Assembly: GCF_003144115.1 (NCBI RefSeq)
Contig: NW_020312017.1
Span: 240,845-304,844, forward strand
Direction: 5' to 3'
Source: Tilletiopsis washingtonensis
Taxonomy: Eukaryota; Basidiomycota; Exobasidiomycetes; Entylomatales
DNA: 64,000 nt
How positions within the stretch are numbered: position 1 is the first letter of the stretch; each line of letters opens with the position of its first letter. The position numbers were made by a program, and so were the translations under genes. This document shows, in pieces, positions 10,835 to 21,080 of the stretch. The notes under the pieces were generated by a model. That model was not told the origin of the DNA and ran no database searches. It worked only from the letters and a program-made list of their open reading frames with translations.

Positions 10835-11344
10835 CGTGGCGTGCGGGGTGTGGCTCGGAGAAGGTGCGGGAGAGGGGGCGCTCGCAGAGGGCGGGCGGTG
10901 CGCGCGGGCGAGAGAGCTCGCAGGGCCACGACTAGACGGGGCCGATCAGAGAGGCACGAGTGGAGTGCCGGTGCGAGTGAGGCGAGAGGAGGCAGCGGCT
11001 CAGAGCTGCGCTGCGAGGAGTGGGAGGCGGGAAGAAGGGTGGTCGGCGCCGTCGTCCACGGCAGAGGCGGCACAGCAGCAGCCACCGGCTGCCGAGCGGC
11101 GCCTCGCCGAAGCGCCGCACAATTCGCGTGAGCTTTTTTGGCGCTTACCTAAGCACACGCGCGCACCCTGAGCCGGTGAGAGCGGCCCGAGATGCACTTT
11201 CCGCGCCTCCCTCAGAGCCCTCTGCCTCGCACACAAGACCGTCAAACCTCGCCGAACGCAAGCGGAGAGACGTGGACGGAAGCAGCTCAGTGCAGCTGGC
11301 TCAGAGCAGCGCTAGGTCCCCGAGCATAGCAGACAGGCCGGACG
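10835..11344. other. Divergent intergenic region NOG1 / unknown gene (510 bp)
   Basis: Promoter-containing gap between two divergent starts. AG-rich on the plus strand near NOG1 (that is, C/T-rich in the NOG1 sense), then mixed. Nothing else recognised. Confidence 0.45.
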
Positions 11345-12766
11345 ATGGCGTCGAGCCTCGCATCAGCGGCAGGATGGCGCAGTGCTGCTCGCCCCGCCTG
11401 GTCGTGGGCGCAGACGCCGCTGCGCAGCCTGCTTGCCTCGGGTCTGGCTCCACCGTCGTGTTCATGTCCTCGCCGAACTGTGGCCTCTAAGACACCACGG
11501 GCGACTGCTGAGCCGCCGGCGCTGCATGCCTTCGAGACAGAGGTGGAGACTGATGCGCACAGTGCGTTGCGTGGGCAAGCGAGAGACGAGGCCGGCTTCA
11601 GCTTACTGAGTGCTCCTGTAGTGCACATGCTCGCATCGCCGCTCAGACGCTGCGCTGTCTCGCAGGCCGTGCTGCCCTCCGGTGCGTCTGAATCAGCTTC
11701 AGTCAAGGCTTCTCAGCTGACACACCTGCAGCTCTGATGATGCGTCTTGAGCCGGTCGACCTGCCGGCCTCTGAGGCGAGCGACAAATCTGACAGCACGC
11801 GAGCAGAGGAAGCCACAAGTCCAGGTGACGAAGGCTCTCCTGCGGCTTCGAAGGCAAAGGCAGAAGCTCTGGGCCCCGACGTGGAGATCGCTCCGGCAGA
11901 GGCGATTCGACAGCGCATACTGCTCCCGTCCAAGCTACCGTCAACTCAGCGGACATTGGGCCGGCATGGGCGTGGAGTCTGGGTCTCGCTTGACCACGAA
12001 CTCGCCAGATTGGCGACGGTGCGGGGTGAGTGAACAATCGACTTCAAGCGGCGTGATGCTGCTCTTACTCACACCTCTTTGCGCAGGCGTGAACCGCAGA
12101 CATGTCGGCTGTGCACCGCCGCCCGAGAATCTGCCCTCGCTGATCTCCGACGAGCTATGCAGGCAGCTGCTAGACACGGCGAGATCTTTGCACGGTGCCA
12201 AGGCGGGCAGGAAGCAAAATTGGCTCGTTCGGCGCGTCAAAGGCCGCGCCTGGCAGGAGCTGCTCGGCGTCACCAGCCAGGAACACGATGCGCTCGCTAC
12301 GGACACGCCAGACGACGCCGTCTGGCAGGCCCGGCAACAGGTCTCGGCCGTCCTGGTCTTCCCGGGCGAAAACGCGCCAAGCCCGTTCCCAGACGACCTG
12401 TCCGGCTCTGCGCCTCCAACCGAAGGGAACAGCACGCCGCAGGCTGATCAGTCTCCGCCTTCGGACCTGCCTCCCGCGCTTCGACACATGAGCACGCCGC
12501 CAGTCTACGAGATGGCGAAGCTCCTTCCTGCGGCTGCAGTGCAGACGCTTCATGAAGCTCTGCGCGCTGTCAGCATCAATCTGCAGCAGACCAAGCCGGC
12601 TAAGGTCTCCAAGACTCAGGCCGAGCGCACAGATGCTGCGGCCGAGGGCTTAGCAAACGCATCAGCGCAGAGCAGCAAGCCACGCGTGATCGCTCTCCAG
12701 CGAAGCGCCACGATTGTCCCTTTCGCCATTGCGCTGCATCGACTCGCGCTCTGGCAAGGCCCGTAG
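11345..12766 (+). CDS. Uncharacterised protein with likely mitochondrial presequence
   Basis: I do not recognise this 436-aa protein. Exons 11345-11681, 11732-12025 and 12087-12766 join in phase (G|CT and G|GC). The first 50 residues (MASSLASAAGWRSAARPAWS, continuing arginine/serine/alanine-rich and without acids) look like a mitochondrial targeting presequence. Next comes a less biased region with an acidic patch (SEASDKSDSTRAEEATSPGDE), a segment LPSKLPSTQRTLGRHGRGVW, and after the second intron NRRHVGCAPPPENLPSLISD. The C-terminal half is alanine/serine-rich with helical stretches and ends IALQRSATIVPFAIALHRLA. No catalytic motif or clear membrane span is seen. The gene runs tail to tail with the lipoate enzyme, with 39 bp between their stop codons. 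The first-intron donor GTGCGT and CTGAC/CAG acceptor are strong. Confidence 0.65.
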
Positions 12767-12805
12767 GTAGCACGGTCGCACCGCCAGTTGTCTTCATGAT
12801 TGATT

Positions 12806-14135
12806 CTATAATGCACACTTGAGCCATGCGACAAGCGAGCGAGCGGTGCGGCTCTCGGCATCTCCCTCGCCCGTCTCGGTGTACTGCAGCTCGCGCAAGG
12901 CCCGCTCAGTCTCCTGCTGGGTGTCCGCTGGCGTCTCGCCGCCCTCTCGCAGCGGCGCAGTTGCCAGCGTGTCGTAGCGTGCACCTGACATACGAGCCAC
13001 GACGGCCCGGATGGCTGTCTCATCGCCGGCGGCTGACACGTCTGCCAATGTCGCCTCTTCGATGACGCCGCCTTTGACGCGGAGAGCGAGGCTGAAGCTT
13101 GCGTTCCGAAGATCGGCTGCGCTGGCCTTGGCCGCAGCGGCATCGAAGCGCAGCTCGTGCGTGAACTCGGGTGTCTGTCCGTGCGTCCACTGCCAGCTGC
13201 GAAGCTCCTCGCGTCCCTTGACGAAGCGCTCTTCCTGAGCAATCGCATGCGTCTCATCGACATGCTCGACGCGGCCTGATCCATAGACGCGGGCGAACTC
13301 GGCGCTGACGCTCTCTTCGAATACCTCGTGCGTCAGGGCGTGTGCCCGATGCGGATACGCCGTCGATAGGTTGACGACGGGAGACGGCACGGATGCCACG
13401 CCCTTGGACACCAGTGCAGCGCCGCGAGCATCATGCAGACTCGAGCCGAGCGCCGAGAGCTGCGCCGACAAGAGCATCGTGCCGTGGTGGTACGCCCGCG
13501 CGCTGATGAGCTTGTACGCGCTGCCTGAGACCTTGCGTTCTGCGCCTTGATCCGCCGCAGCGCTGCCACCCATGCGCACGCGGACGCAGATGTCGTTGCG
13601 CGCATTGACGTATGCACCGCTGGGGGTGCCGAGTAGCTGGTCTGACACGGCGGAAGGGTCTGCCGGCGCTGTCAGCTCGATTGGCGCTGCATTGAGCGCA
13701 CGGACGACGAGCTCCGAGTGCGTGGCACGCAGAAAGTCATCGCGGGCTACGTGAAAGGAGTAATTCGAGTTGCCCAGGTCCTGTGGGCGGTCACCGTCCA
13801 GTCGAGCATTGTCAGCGGCTTAGTGCAGGGACGTCTCCGGCGCGTGGCTGTTCTCCACGCACATGATAGACAGCGCCACCACCGCTTCTCCGCCGTGTCC
13901 ACTGCAGGCCGAGTCGCCGCATCTCGCGCACATCGAGCTCCTTCCATGGATTCTGATTGCGCCCGAGCACGACGCACGGCGTGTTGCGGTAGATGAGGCA
14001 GAGTGGCGCGTCTGCTGGCCGCGTACGGAACAGATGCTCCTCGAGCGTCAGGTTGAAGCTTGGTGACGTCGAGCGCGACAGATAGACCTGTGAAGCACGT
14101 CTCAGCATGCGGGTGAAGCAGAAGAGACGGGCCAT
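12806..14135 (-). CDS. Lipoate-protein ligase/lipoyltransferase (AIM22/LplA family)
   Basis: Mitochondrial enzyme that attaches lipoyl groups to E2 subunits and the H protein. Two exons (14135-13863 and 13780-12806) give 415 aa. Family hallmarks are in order: FNLTLEEHLFRTRP, CLIYRNTPCVVLGRNQNPWK, the lipoate-binding RRRSGGGAVYHDLGNSNYSF, and the catalytic-lysine segment KVSGSAYKLISARAYHHGTM, later ASVPSPVVNL. The C-terminal third (from about residue 285) has the lower-conservation accessory domain of LplA-type ligases (QTPEFTHELRF and following). The short basic N-terminus (MARLFCFTRMLRRASQ) could serve as a mitochondrial presequence. The single intron falls exactly between AVYH and DLGNSN with good GTGCGT/CAG sites. 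Ligase versus transferase activity cannot be decided from sequence alone. Confidence 0.93.
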
Positions 14136-14598
14136 GGCGCACCTCGGGCGCGCCGCCGCTGCGAGTAGAGGCGGAGCGGGAGGCGCCTATCCGGGGCACT
14201 GGCTGAGCCAGACGTGGCAGGCCTGCAGGCGCGAGGCGCCGCAGTGCAACACCGTGGCAGGACATGGCTTGTCCGAGCGAAGTAGCAGCCTCAACGACGG
14301 CGACGCTGCGGTCTTGCGATGCAGTGGCAGCAGAAGCAGGCTGTTGGAGAGAGCTGCAAAGAAGCGGCCTCAGCGCCGCGCCGCGGCGTGGCTGCGCGCA
14401 GAGCGCAGGTGTTGGACTCCACCGCCGGCGGGGGAGTCGCGACGCGCCAGCGGACGCGTTAAGAGCTGCGCAGGTGCCGTGGCGCAGCTCGAGCTTGGGC
14501 CGCCGGCTCCTCCTTCTGCTCCACACTACTCCCCTGGCTGCTCTTGCTCTGCACGTCTGCCGCAGCACAGCCCTTCTCTCCCGCACAGCTCGTGCGCC
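14136..14598. promoter_or_regulatory. Divergent promoter lipoate enzyme / SMC5
   Basis: A 463-bp gap between two start codons. The 80 bp before the SMC5 start are C/T-rich; the rest is GC-rich with alternating GCCGC blocks. No TATA element seen. Confidence 0.5.
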
Positions 14599-17500
14599 AT
14601 GCCCCGCCGCCGCGCGACCGGCTCGTCGTCGACGGTCAAGGATGCCTCGCCACCCGAGGCCGCGCCCGTGGTGAAGCGCAGCCGCAGGGTGGCGCCTGCC
14701 ACGCAGGACGACGAGGGCGAGCAGAGCAGCAGCCCGCAGGGTGCCAGCGCTGCATCGCATCGCAGCAAGCGCAGGCGCGCGGACGATGACGATGAGCTGG
14801 AGGAAGACGAGCAGGACGAGGGCGCCGCCAGCGGCGACGACGCCGCGGCAGCAGCAGAGGAGGACGAGGCGGCGGACGAGGAAGAGCAAAGCGCCGCAGC
14901 AGGCCCTTCGCGCTCGTCGCGGCGCTCCGGCGGAGCCAACGGAGTAGACCAGGAGCGGGACAAGGACGGGTGAGCCGACTCCATGCCTCCCTTGACCGCG
15001 CAGGCCGGCGCTGAGGCCCTCCACCGCCAGCTTCCTGCCTGGCGCAATCGTGCGCGTCAAGCTGCTCCACTTCGTCACGTACGACGCAGTCGAGTTCCGC
15101 CCCGGCCCGTACCTCAACATGGTCATCGGGCCGAACGGCACGGGAAAGTCGACGGTCGTGTGCGCCATTGCGCTGGGCCTCGGCTGGAAGCCGGCTGTGC
15201 TGGGCCGCGCCAAGGACGTGGCGGCCTACGTGAAGCAGGGCTACGACGACGGCTCCATCGAGATCGAGCTGAAGGGCCCGAAGGGCAAGAGCAACCTGAT
15301 CATCAAACGCTTCATCAGCAAGCGCGACAACAAGTCCGACTGGCAGCTCAACGGCAAGAAGAGCACGCAGAAGGACGTCACCGCCAAGGTCGCCGAGCTC
15401 AACATTCAGATCGAGAATCTCTGCTCGTTCCTGCCGCAGGACAAGGTCGCCGACTTCGCGCGCATGGCACCGCCGGAGCTGCTCAAGGAGACGCAGCGCG
15501 CCGCCGGCGAGGAGCGCCTCAGCGAGTGGCATGCTAAGCTGATTGAGCTCGGGAAGGGCGACCGCGAGCTGTCGGAGAGCCTCGACAAGGAGAAGAGCGA
15601 GATGCAGAACCTGCAGGAGCGCAACGACGTGCTGCAGCGCGACGTGCGCAGGTACGAGGAGCGTCGAAAGATTGAGGATGCCGTGAGTGGCCTGGCGCGC
15701 CTCAACACCAGTCAAGCTCTGCTCTAACACGCCTTTGCCTCAGATCGAGAATCTCAAGGTGGCCATCCCCTTCGCCAAGTACGCCGAGATCAAGGCCCGC
15801 TACGACGAATGCAAGAAGGACCGCGACGCCCGCAAGAAGGAGCTGCTCGAGCTGCGCAAGGAGCAGGAGCCGACGGAGACCATCCTGGAGTGAGTGCTGC
15901 CGTCGTGCTGCGTGCTCTCCACCGTGCTGATCCCCTGCCGCAACCAGGGAGCTCACGGACTACAAGGAGAAGATCGAGCTGCGCCGCAAGGCCGTCGAGA
16001 AGTCGATCGAGAAGGACGTGCGCGCGCTGACCAAGCGCCAGGAGTCCATTGACGTGCTGGTGAGCGTCACGCTGTGCCCTCGCGCAGCTGCGGATGCTCA
16101 TATGCCGCGTGCGTGTGCAGGAAGGCAAGATGTCCGACACGACAGAGAAGCTCGACACTGTCAAGCGCCGCGAGCTCGAGCGCACGCGCCACATGAAGAC
16201 GCTTCAGGACTCTATCCGCGATCTGCAGGCAGGCCTCGGCGACGAGTCGCCGCGTCAGGAGACTGCTGCGCTCGACCGCTCGCTGGTGCGTCTATGCCCA
16301 GCTGTCGCGAGCGTCTTGCCTGGCCAGTGCTGACACGCCTTCATGCTTCAGCGTGAGGTCAAGGAGAAGATCCGCACCATCACGCGCGACAACCGCGAGA
16401 AGCAGACGGCGATGGAGGAGATCGCCAACGACTGCCGTAGTCTGCACCGGCAGAAGACGGAGATCACGCAGAAGTGAGCAGAGCACTGCTGCGCCTGCGT
16501 TGCCCTGCTGACACGCGACTGTGCCAGACTAACTGAGCTCGACAATGTCAAGGGCCGTCGGCTGAAGATCCTTGAGCAGGCCGACAACCAGGCCTTCCGC
16601 GGCGTCATGTGGCTGCGCGAGAACCAGGGCATGTTCCAGGAGAAGGTCTACGAGCCCGTCATGCTCGAGCTGTCCATCAACGACACGCGCCGCGCCGCCG
16701 CGGTGGAGAGTTGCATCAACTGGCAGTCCATGCGTGTGGGTGCTGCTCGACGAGCGCTAGCTAGCGGCCTCGCGCTGACATGTCTCGCCCCTGCAGACCT
16801 TCGTGTGCCAAACACGTGCGGACTACGACCTGTTCACGCGCGAGCTGGTCGACAAGCAGAAGCTGCGTCTCAACGTCGTCGAGCAGGAGGGCGGCAAGAC
16901 GCTGTCGCAGCACAACCGCCCGTGCTCGCAGGAGAAGGTGAGTGTCAGCCAGCAGCCTGACAGTCGCTTGCGTGCTGACAAGCGATGCGGCTCAAGCTCG
17001 AAGAGCTAGGCTTCCAGGCCTTCGTCATCGACCTGATCGACGGGCCGGAGCCTGTGCTCAACTACCTGTGCAGCAGCGCCTACCTGCACACCATCGTGAG
17101 CAGCACGGCTGTAGTACTGCCGACTTTGCTGACCTGTTCCGCTTCAGCCCGTCGCCGCGGATGAGCGCGGCGTGAACGCGGAGGCGGTCGAAGAGTCGCG
17201 CCTGTTCAAGCGCTTCATCGTCGGCCAGACGAACCACACGATCTCGTACTCCAACTACGGCAACCGCTCGGCGCAGACGCTGTCGCGCGGCCTGAAGGAC
17301 GCTCGCACGTTCAATGTGTCCGGTGAGCTCCTTTGCGGCCCTTGGCTGGTCATCGCTGACGGCCTTGCGCGACAGTCAACGTGCAGGAGAAGCGGCAGCT
17401 TGATGAGCGCATGCAGGACTTCGCTGACAAGCTCAAGTCGAACGAGAAGGACCAGGGCAAGCTGCAGAAGGAGCTGCAGGTCAACCAGAAGAAGCTTGAC

Positions 17501-19375
17501 GAGCTGGAAGCACGCAAAGTGAGAGCTAGCTGCGCGTGGCCTTGCAGAAGCGTGTCTGCTGACCTTTGCGCTAGAACGAGCTTGAAGAGGAGCGAGTCGA
17601 GGTGCAAGGCGCTCGCAACAGATGGGAGAAGGCCAAGGTGGCGCTTGGTGAGCACGTCCGAGGCGCTGCACGCGCAGGCTGCCTTTGCTGAGCCCGCCCA
17701 CCAGACACCAAGCGCGTGTCGCTCAAGAGAGAGCAGGAGAAGCCCAGCAGCGCCGTCGAGCGCCAGAAGCTCAAGGAGACCGTTGTCGAGCTCGTCCGGA
17801 AGCATGCTTCGGTGACCCAGGAAGTCAAGGTGAGCGAGCTCGCGAGCTAAGTTCTCTCCCGCCCGTCTCGCTGACGCTGCACTGCTCTTAGGCCTACATC
17901 ACGCAGCAGGTCAAGCTTCGTGCTCAGCACGAGTCTTTGATCCTGCAGGGTTTGCAGCACGACGGCAAAGTGGCTGCTGTGCGTGCGCTGCTCAAGGCGC
18001 AGGCTGCCAGCCACAAGGACGCAGAGCGAGCTCTGGAGCACGGTGAGCGCTTGTGTCGTCCGCATGCTGCCGCCGTCGTGCTGATGCTCGCCTCGCAGCC
18101 GCCGCTCTGCTGCATGAGGTCAAGGGCCAGGCTACCAAGGCGCAAGCCTATGCGATGACCATGTACGACAACCACGAGCAAGCCTTTGTCACTGGGGCCC
18201 TCGAGGCATCCGTCAGTGTAGCGCATGCGTCTGCTCTGCCGCCTGCTCACATCTCGCACATTGCTTCCAGATGGACCGGAGCGTGCAGGAGCTCGAGGAT
18301 GAGCTCATTGCAAACAAGGCGCAGCTCAACCTCGTCTCGGGCGTCAGCGCCGGCGTGATCGAGACTTACAACAAGCGCAAGAAGCTGGTGCGTGAGACGC
18401 TGTGGTGCAGATGAGCAACCACTGACAGCGGGCCGCAGATCGACGCTCTAGAGAAGAAGGTCAACGAGAAGGAGACCGAGAAGGCGCGCTCGGAAGCGGC
18501 GCTCAAGAAGTACAAGGTACGACGCTGCGCTCGTCTGCCCCTCACGGCCGCTGCTGACAAGCTCGCAGGACCGCTGGCTCTCGGCGCTCACTGAGCTCGT
18601 CTCGGCGGTCAGCGAGAAATTCTCGCAGGCATTTGAGCGTGAGTCGCCGTCGCGCGCCGACGCCGAAGCCGGCAGCTGACGCCCTCTCCGCAGGCATCGG
18701 CTGCTCAGGCGAGGTCCGCATCTCCGAGAACGCAGACTTTGACCTCTGGGGCATCGACATCCTCGTCAAGTTCCGCGACACGGAGGCCCTGCAGCTGCTC
18801 ACCGGCCAGCGACAGTCGGGCGGCGTGAGTCGGACGCTGCGACGGTCGCGCAGAGCAGCCGGCTGACTTTGCCCACAGGAACGCTCGCTGTCGACGATCC
18901 TGTACCTCATGAGCCTCACGGAGCTCAGTCGCAGCCCCTTCTCGCTCGTCGACGAGATCAACCAGGGCATGGACCAGCGCGCCGAGCGTGCCGTGCACGA
19001 CCAGATGGTCGAGGTGACGTGCAAGGACACCGCGAGCCAGTGCGTCTCGCCTTCGGCACAACTGCAAGAGCGCGGACTGACGCTCGCACTGCAGGTACTT
19101 CCTCATCACGCCCAAGCTGCTGCCCAACCTGCGCTTCCACGAGCGCATGAAGGTGAGCCGTGCCGTCACGCTGCTGCTGCACTCTGCTCATCCGTGCGTT
19201 CAGGTCCTCATCATCAACAACGGCGAGTGGCTGCCCGAGACGTTCAACTGTGAGTGTCGCAGATAGCAGCCGCGGCGTGCGCCTCTTGACATGCGTGCCC
19301 TGCGCAGTCGGCTCGTACATCCAGCGCAAGAAGCGCCGTCTCACCTCGTCCAACGCCGTCGCCAGCGCTGCCTGA
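14599..19375 (+). CDS. SMC5: SMC5, structural maintenance of chromosomes protein 5
   Basis: ATPase subunit of the Smc5/6 complex, which acts in homologous recombination repair and rDNA stability. I resolve 23 exons: 14599-14969, 15004-15682, 15744-15889, 15948-16059, 16121-16285, 16352-16473, 16528-16735, 16797-16937, 16997-17095, 17148-17322, 17376-17518, 17575-17647, 17705-17829, 17892-18042, 18099-18211, 18271-18387, 18439-18516, 18569-18638, 18694-18824, 18879-19039, 19095-19152, 19204-19249, 19308-19375, giving 1183 aa. After an acidic, serine-rich extension of about 125 residues come PGAIVRVKLLHFVTYDAVEF and Walker A GPNGTGKS (near 165). Long coiled coils flank a hinge (about 550-700). 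The C-terminal head has the signature SGGERSLSTILYLMS and Walker B FSLVDEINQGMD. The first intron is only 34 nt. The acceptor of exon 9 (AAG at 16996) is the weakest call; it avoids an in-frame stop and restores LEELGFQAF. Confidence 0.95.
14970..15003 (+). other. 34-nt intron of SMC5
   Basis: Starts GTGAGC, ends GCGCAG and contains a TTGAC branch-like motif. Without removal the frame meets a stop at its second to fourth bases. Splicing restores the frame into PSTASFLPGAIVRVKLL. It is well below the usual 50-75 nt in this window. Confidence 0.75.
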
Positions 19376-19673
19376 GCGCTTCCATCACACGTTCCGGCCT
19401 GTCACCATACCACCGCGTCACATCCCTGTACTACACCCATCGCTGCGTCCGTCCGATCACCATCTCCATCAACGCGACCCTCTCGTCCTGCGCCCTGGCT
19501 CTCTCATGACCCGCTGGCCATGCCTCACGCCACAATCGGTTGGGTGAAGGATGAATTCGAGCTCCCCTCACGCCGACAGCGAGGTCGACGCTGGGTAATG
19601 CGTGCGCACGCCTTGCTTTGATCGGTTCATCGCAGAGTGAAGAAGCGGCCCGCCGCAGACGCAGAGGACGCGC
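19376..19673. other. Convergent 3' flanks SMC5 / uL1 (298 bp)
   Basis: C/T-rich on the plus strand directly after the SMC5 stop. Presumed 3' UTRs of both genes; nothing else seen. Confidence 0.5.
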
Positions 19674-20469
19674 TTAGTACAGGCGGATCGGCTTGCCCAT
19701 CGAGCTCTTCACGTGGAGAGACTTGATGTTCTGCCACTGCTTCTTGAGCAGCGAGATGAGGAAGTTGATGGCCAGCATCACGTTGGCGAGCAGCTGGTCG
19801 TCGGACATCTGGATGTTGCCGATGGCGACGCCGAGGCAGAGCACCTTCTTCAGCTGGAACTTGATCGTCGACTTGACCTCCGTCACGCGCTTCTCGAGGT
19901 CGTCGGCGTGCGAGACGGGCGTGGGGAACTTGCCGGCCTTGGACAGACCGGGGCCGAGCAGACGCGGGATCTGCTTGATCAGGGCCTCGGAAGCCAGGAA
20001 GGCGTTGTACTTCTTGGCCAGCTGCGGGTGCACCAGGTGTGAGACACCGCTCCGCCGACAGCACACATCGCCTGCCCCTCCTTCGCTCTGCACGCCACTC
20101 ACCTTCTTGACGAGCTTCTTGTTCTTGTTGAGCTTCTTCAGGTCCTCAACAGTCATGAACTCGAGCTCAATCAGCTTGGCGCGGTCGACGTCGGCGGCGT
20201 CGGCAAGAATGCACATCGACATGCGCGGGCGCGGAACGTGCGGCAGCTTGATGGTGCCGCTGAAGCGCTTGTCGCGCTGCGGGTCGTAGTTCTTGAGTCC
20301 GATCTGCAGCTCGACGGTCTCGTAGAAGTTACGCTTCTTCTCCTGCGAGGCCTGGAGCAGGCCCTGAAGCTGCGTGCGCACTTGGGAGACCGAGATCTTG
20401 GACACTGCGGGCGCGCATGGTGAGCCAGGGTGCGCAGGGACGGCCACAGCAGCAGCGCGGGGACTCACT
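19674..20469 (-). CDS. RPL10A: 60S ribosomal protein uL1 (L10a/Rpl1) with start codon split by intron
   Basis: uL1 forms the mobile L1 stalk of the 60S subunit near the E site. Exons 20469 (one base), 20404-20103 and 20021-19674 give 216 aa, the normal length. The protein reads [18 protein letters not shown], then [20 protein letters not shown] and [20 protein letters not shown], then the [19 protein letters not shown] loop, and ends [11 protein letters not shown], all diagnostic. No ATG stands in frame before SKIS in the second exon; the acceptor is followed by TG, and an A precedes the upstream GTGAGT donor, so the start codon appears to be assembled by splicing (A|TG). Start assignment is an inference; identity is certain. 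Confidence 0.94.
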
Positions 20470-21080
20470 CTTGACGGTCGCTCGAGGTTGATGGTGAGGA
20501 GATGAGCGAGAGGCGCCGGCGCTGCGAAAAGGCAGCCAGCGGCGCCGCGCCACGCCAGCCGGCCGGGAGGCGCAGGCGCGTGCGACTCCCGCGTCTCGCC
20601 TTCTCTCTTTCCGCCCCGCAGCCCCGTTCAAGCCATTCACGTGATGCTTCCCACGGTCCGGCGCCCGCTGCCCCACGCTGCGCCCAAATCCCTCCTCGCT
20701 CCTTCCTCGCTGCGCCTCTGCACCTCCATTGATCTGCCGTGGCCACCTGAGCCGACATCCCTGCGAGAAGCGCCACCGACAGCGTACTGGCATGACAACA
20801 GACATAGTTGAGAAAGCGACAGCCTCGGCCAGGAAGCAAAGAGAGTGTGTCAGACAAGCGGCTCGAGGAGCAAATGGGATGGCGACGGCGAGCGGGCGTG
20901 AAGGGCTACAGGCGTCGGACATGAGGAGGAATGCGAGGCGAGACAGAAAGGTCATACGAGACATGCGCAAGGAGGGGGGGAGGGGGGAGAAGTGGCGTAC
21001 GCCAGCGCCGCCGAGCCTTGCGAGAGAGAGGCGTGAAGATGGGATGCGACGGCCGCCATTGACGAGACCGCACGGCGCCA
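20470..21080. other. Intergenic between uL1 start and repeat-protein stop (611 bp)
   Basis: Promoter of uL1 (minus strand) plus 3' flank of the repeat-protein gene. On the minus strand the uL1-proximal 20470-20560 is C/T-mixed; 20960-20990 carries a G-run on the plus strand. No gene recognised. Confidence 0.45.

Noticed and set aside
16981-16997. Alternative acceptor for SMC5 exon 9 after ACAAG at 16981
   Set aside because: It lies against the CTGAC branch motif and gives an in-frame stop; the next AG at 16996 restores the conserved LEELGFQAF.
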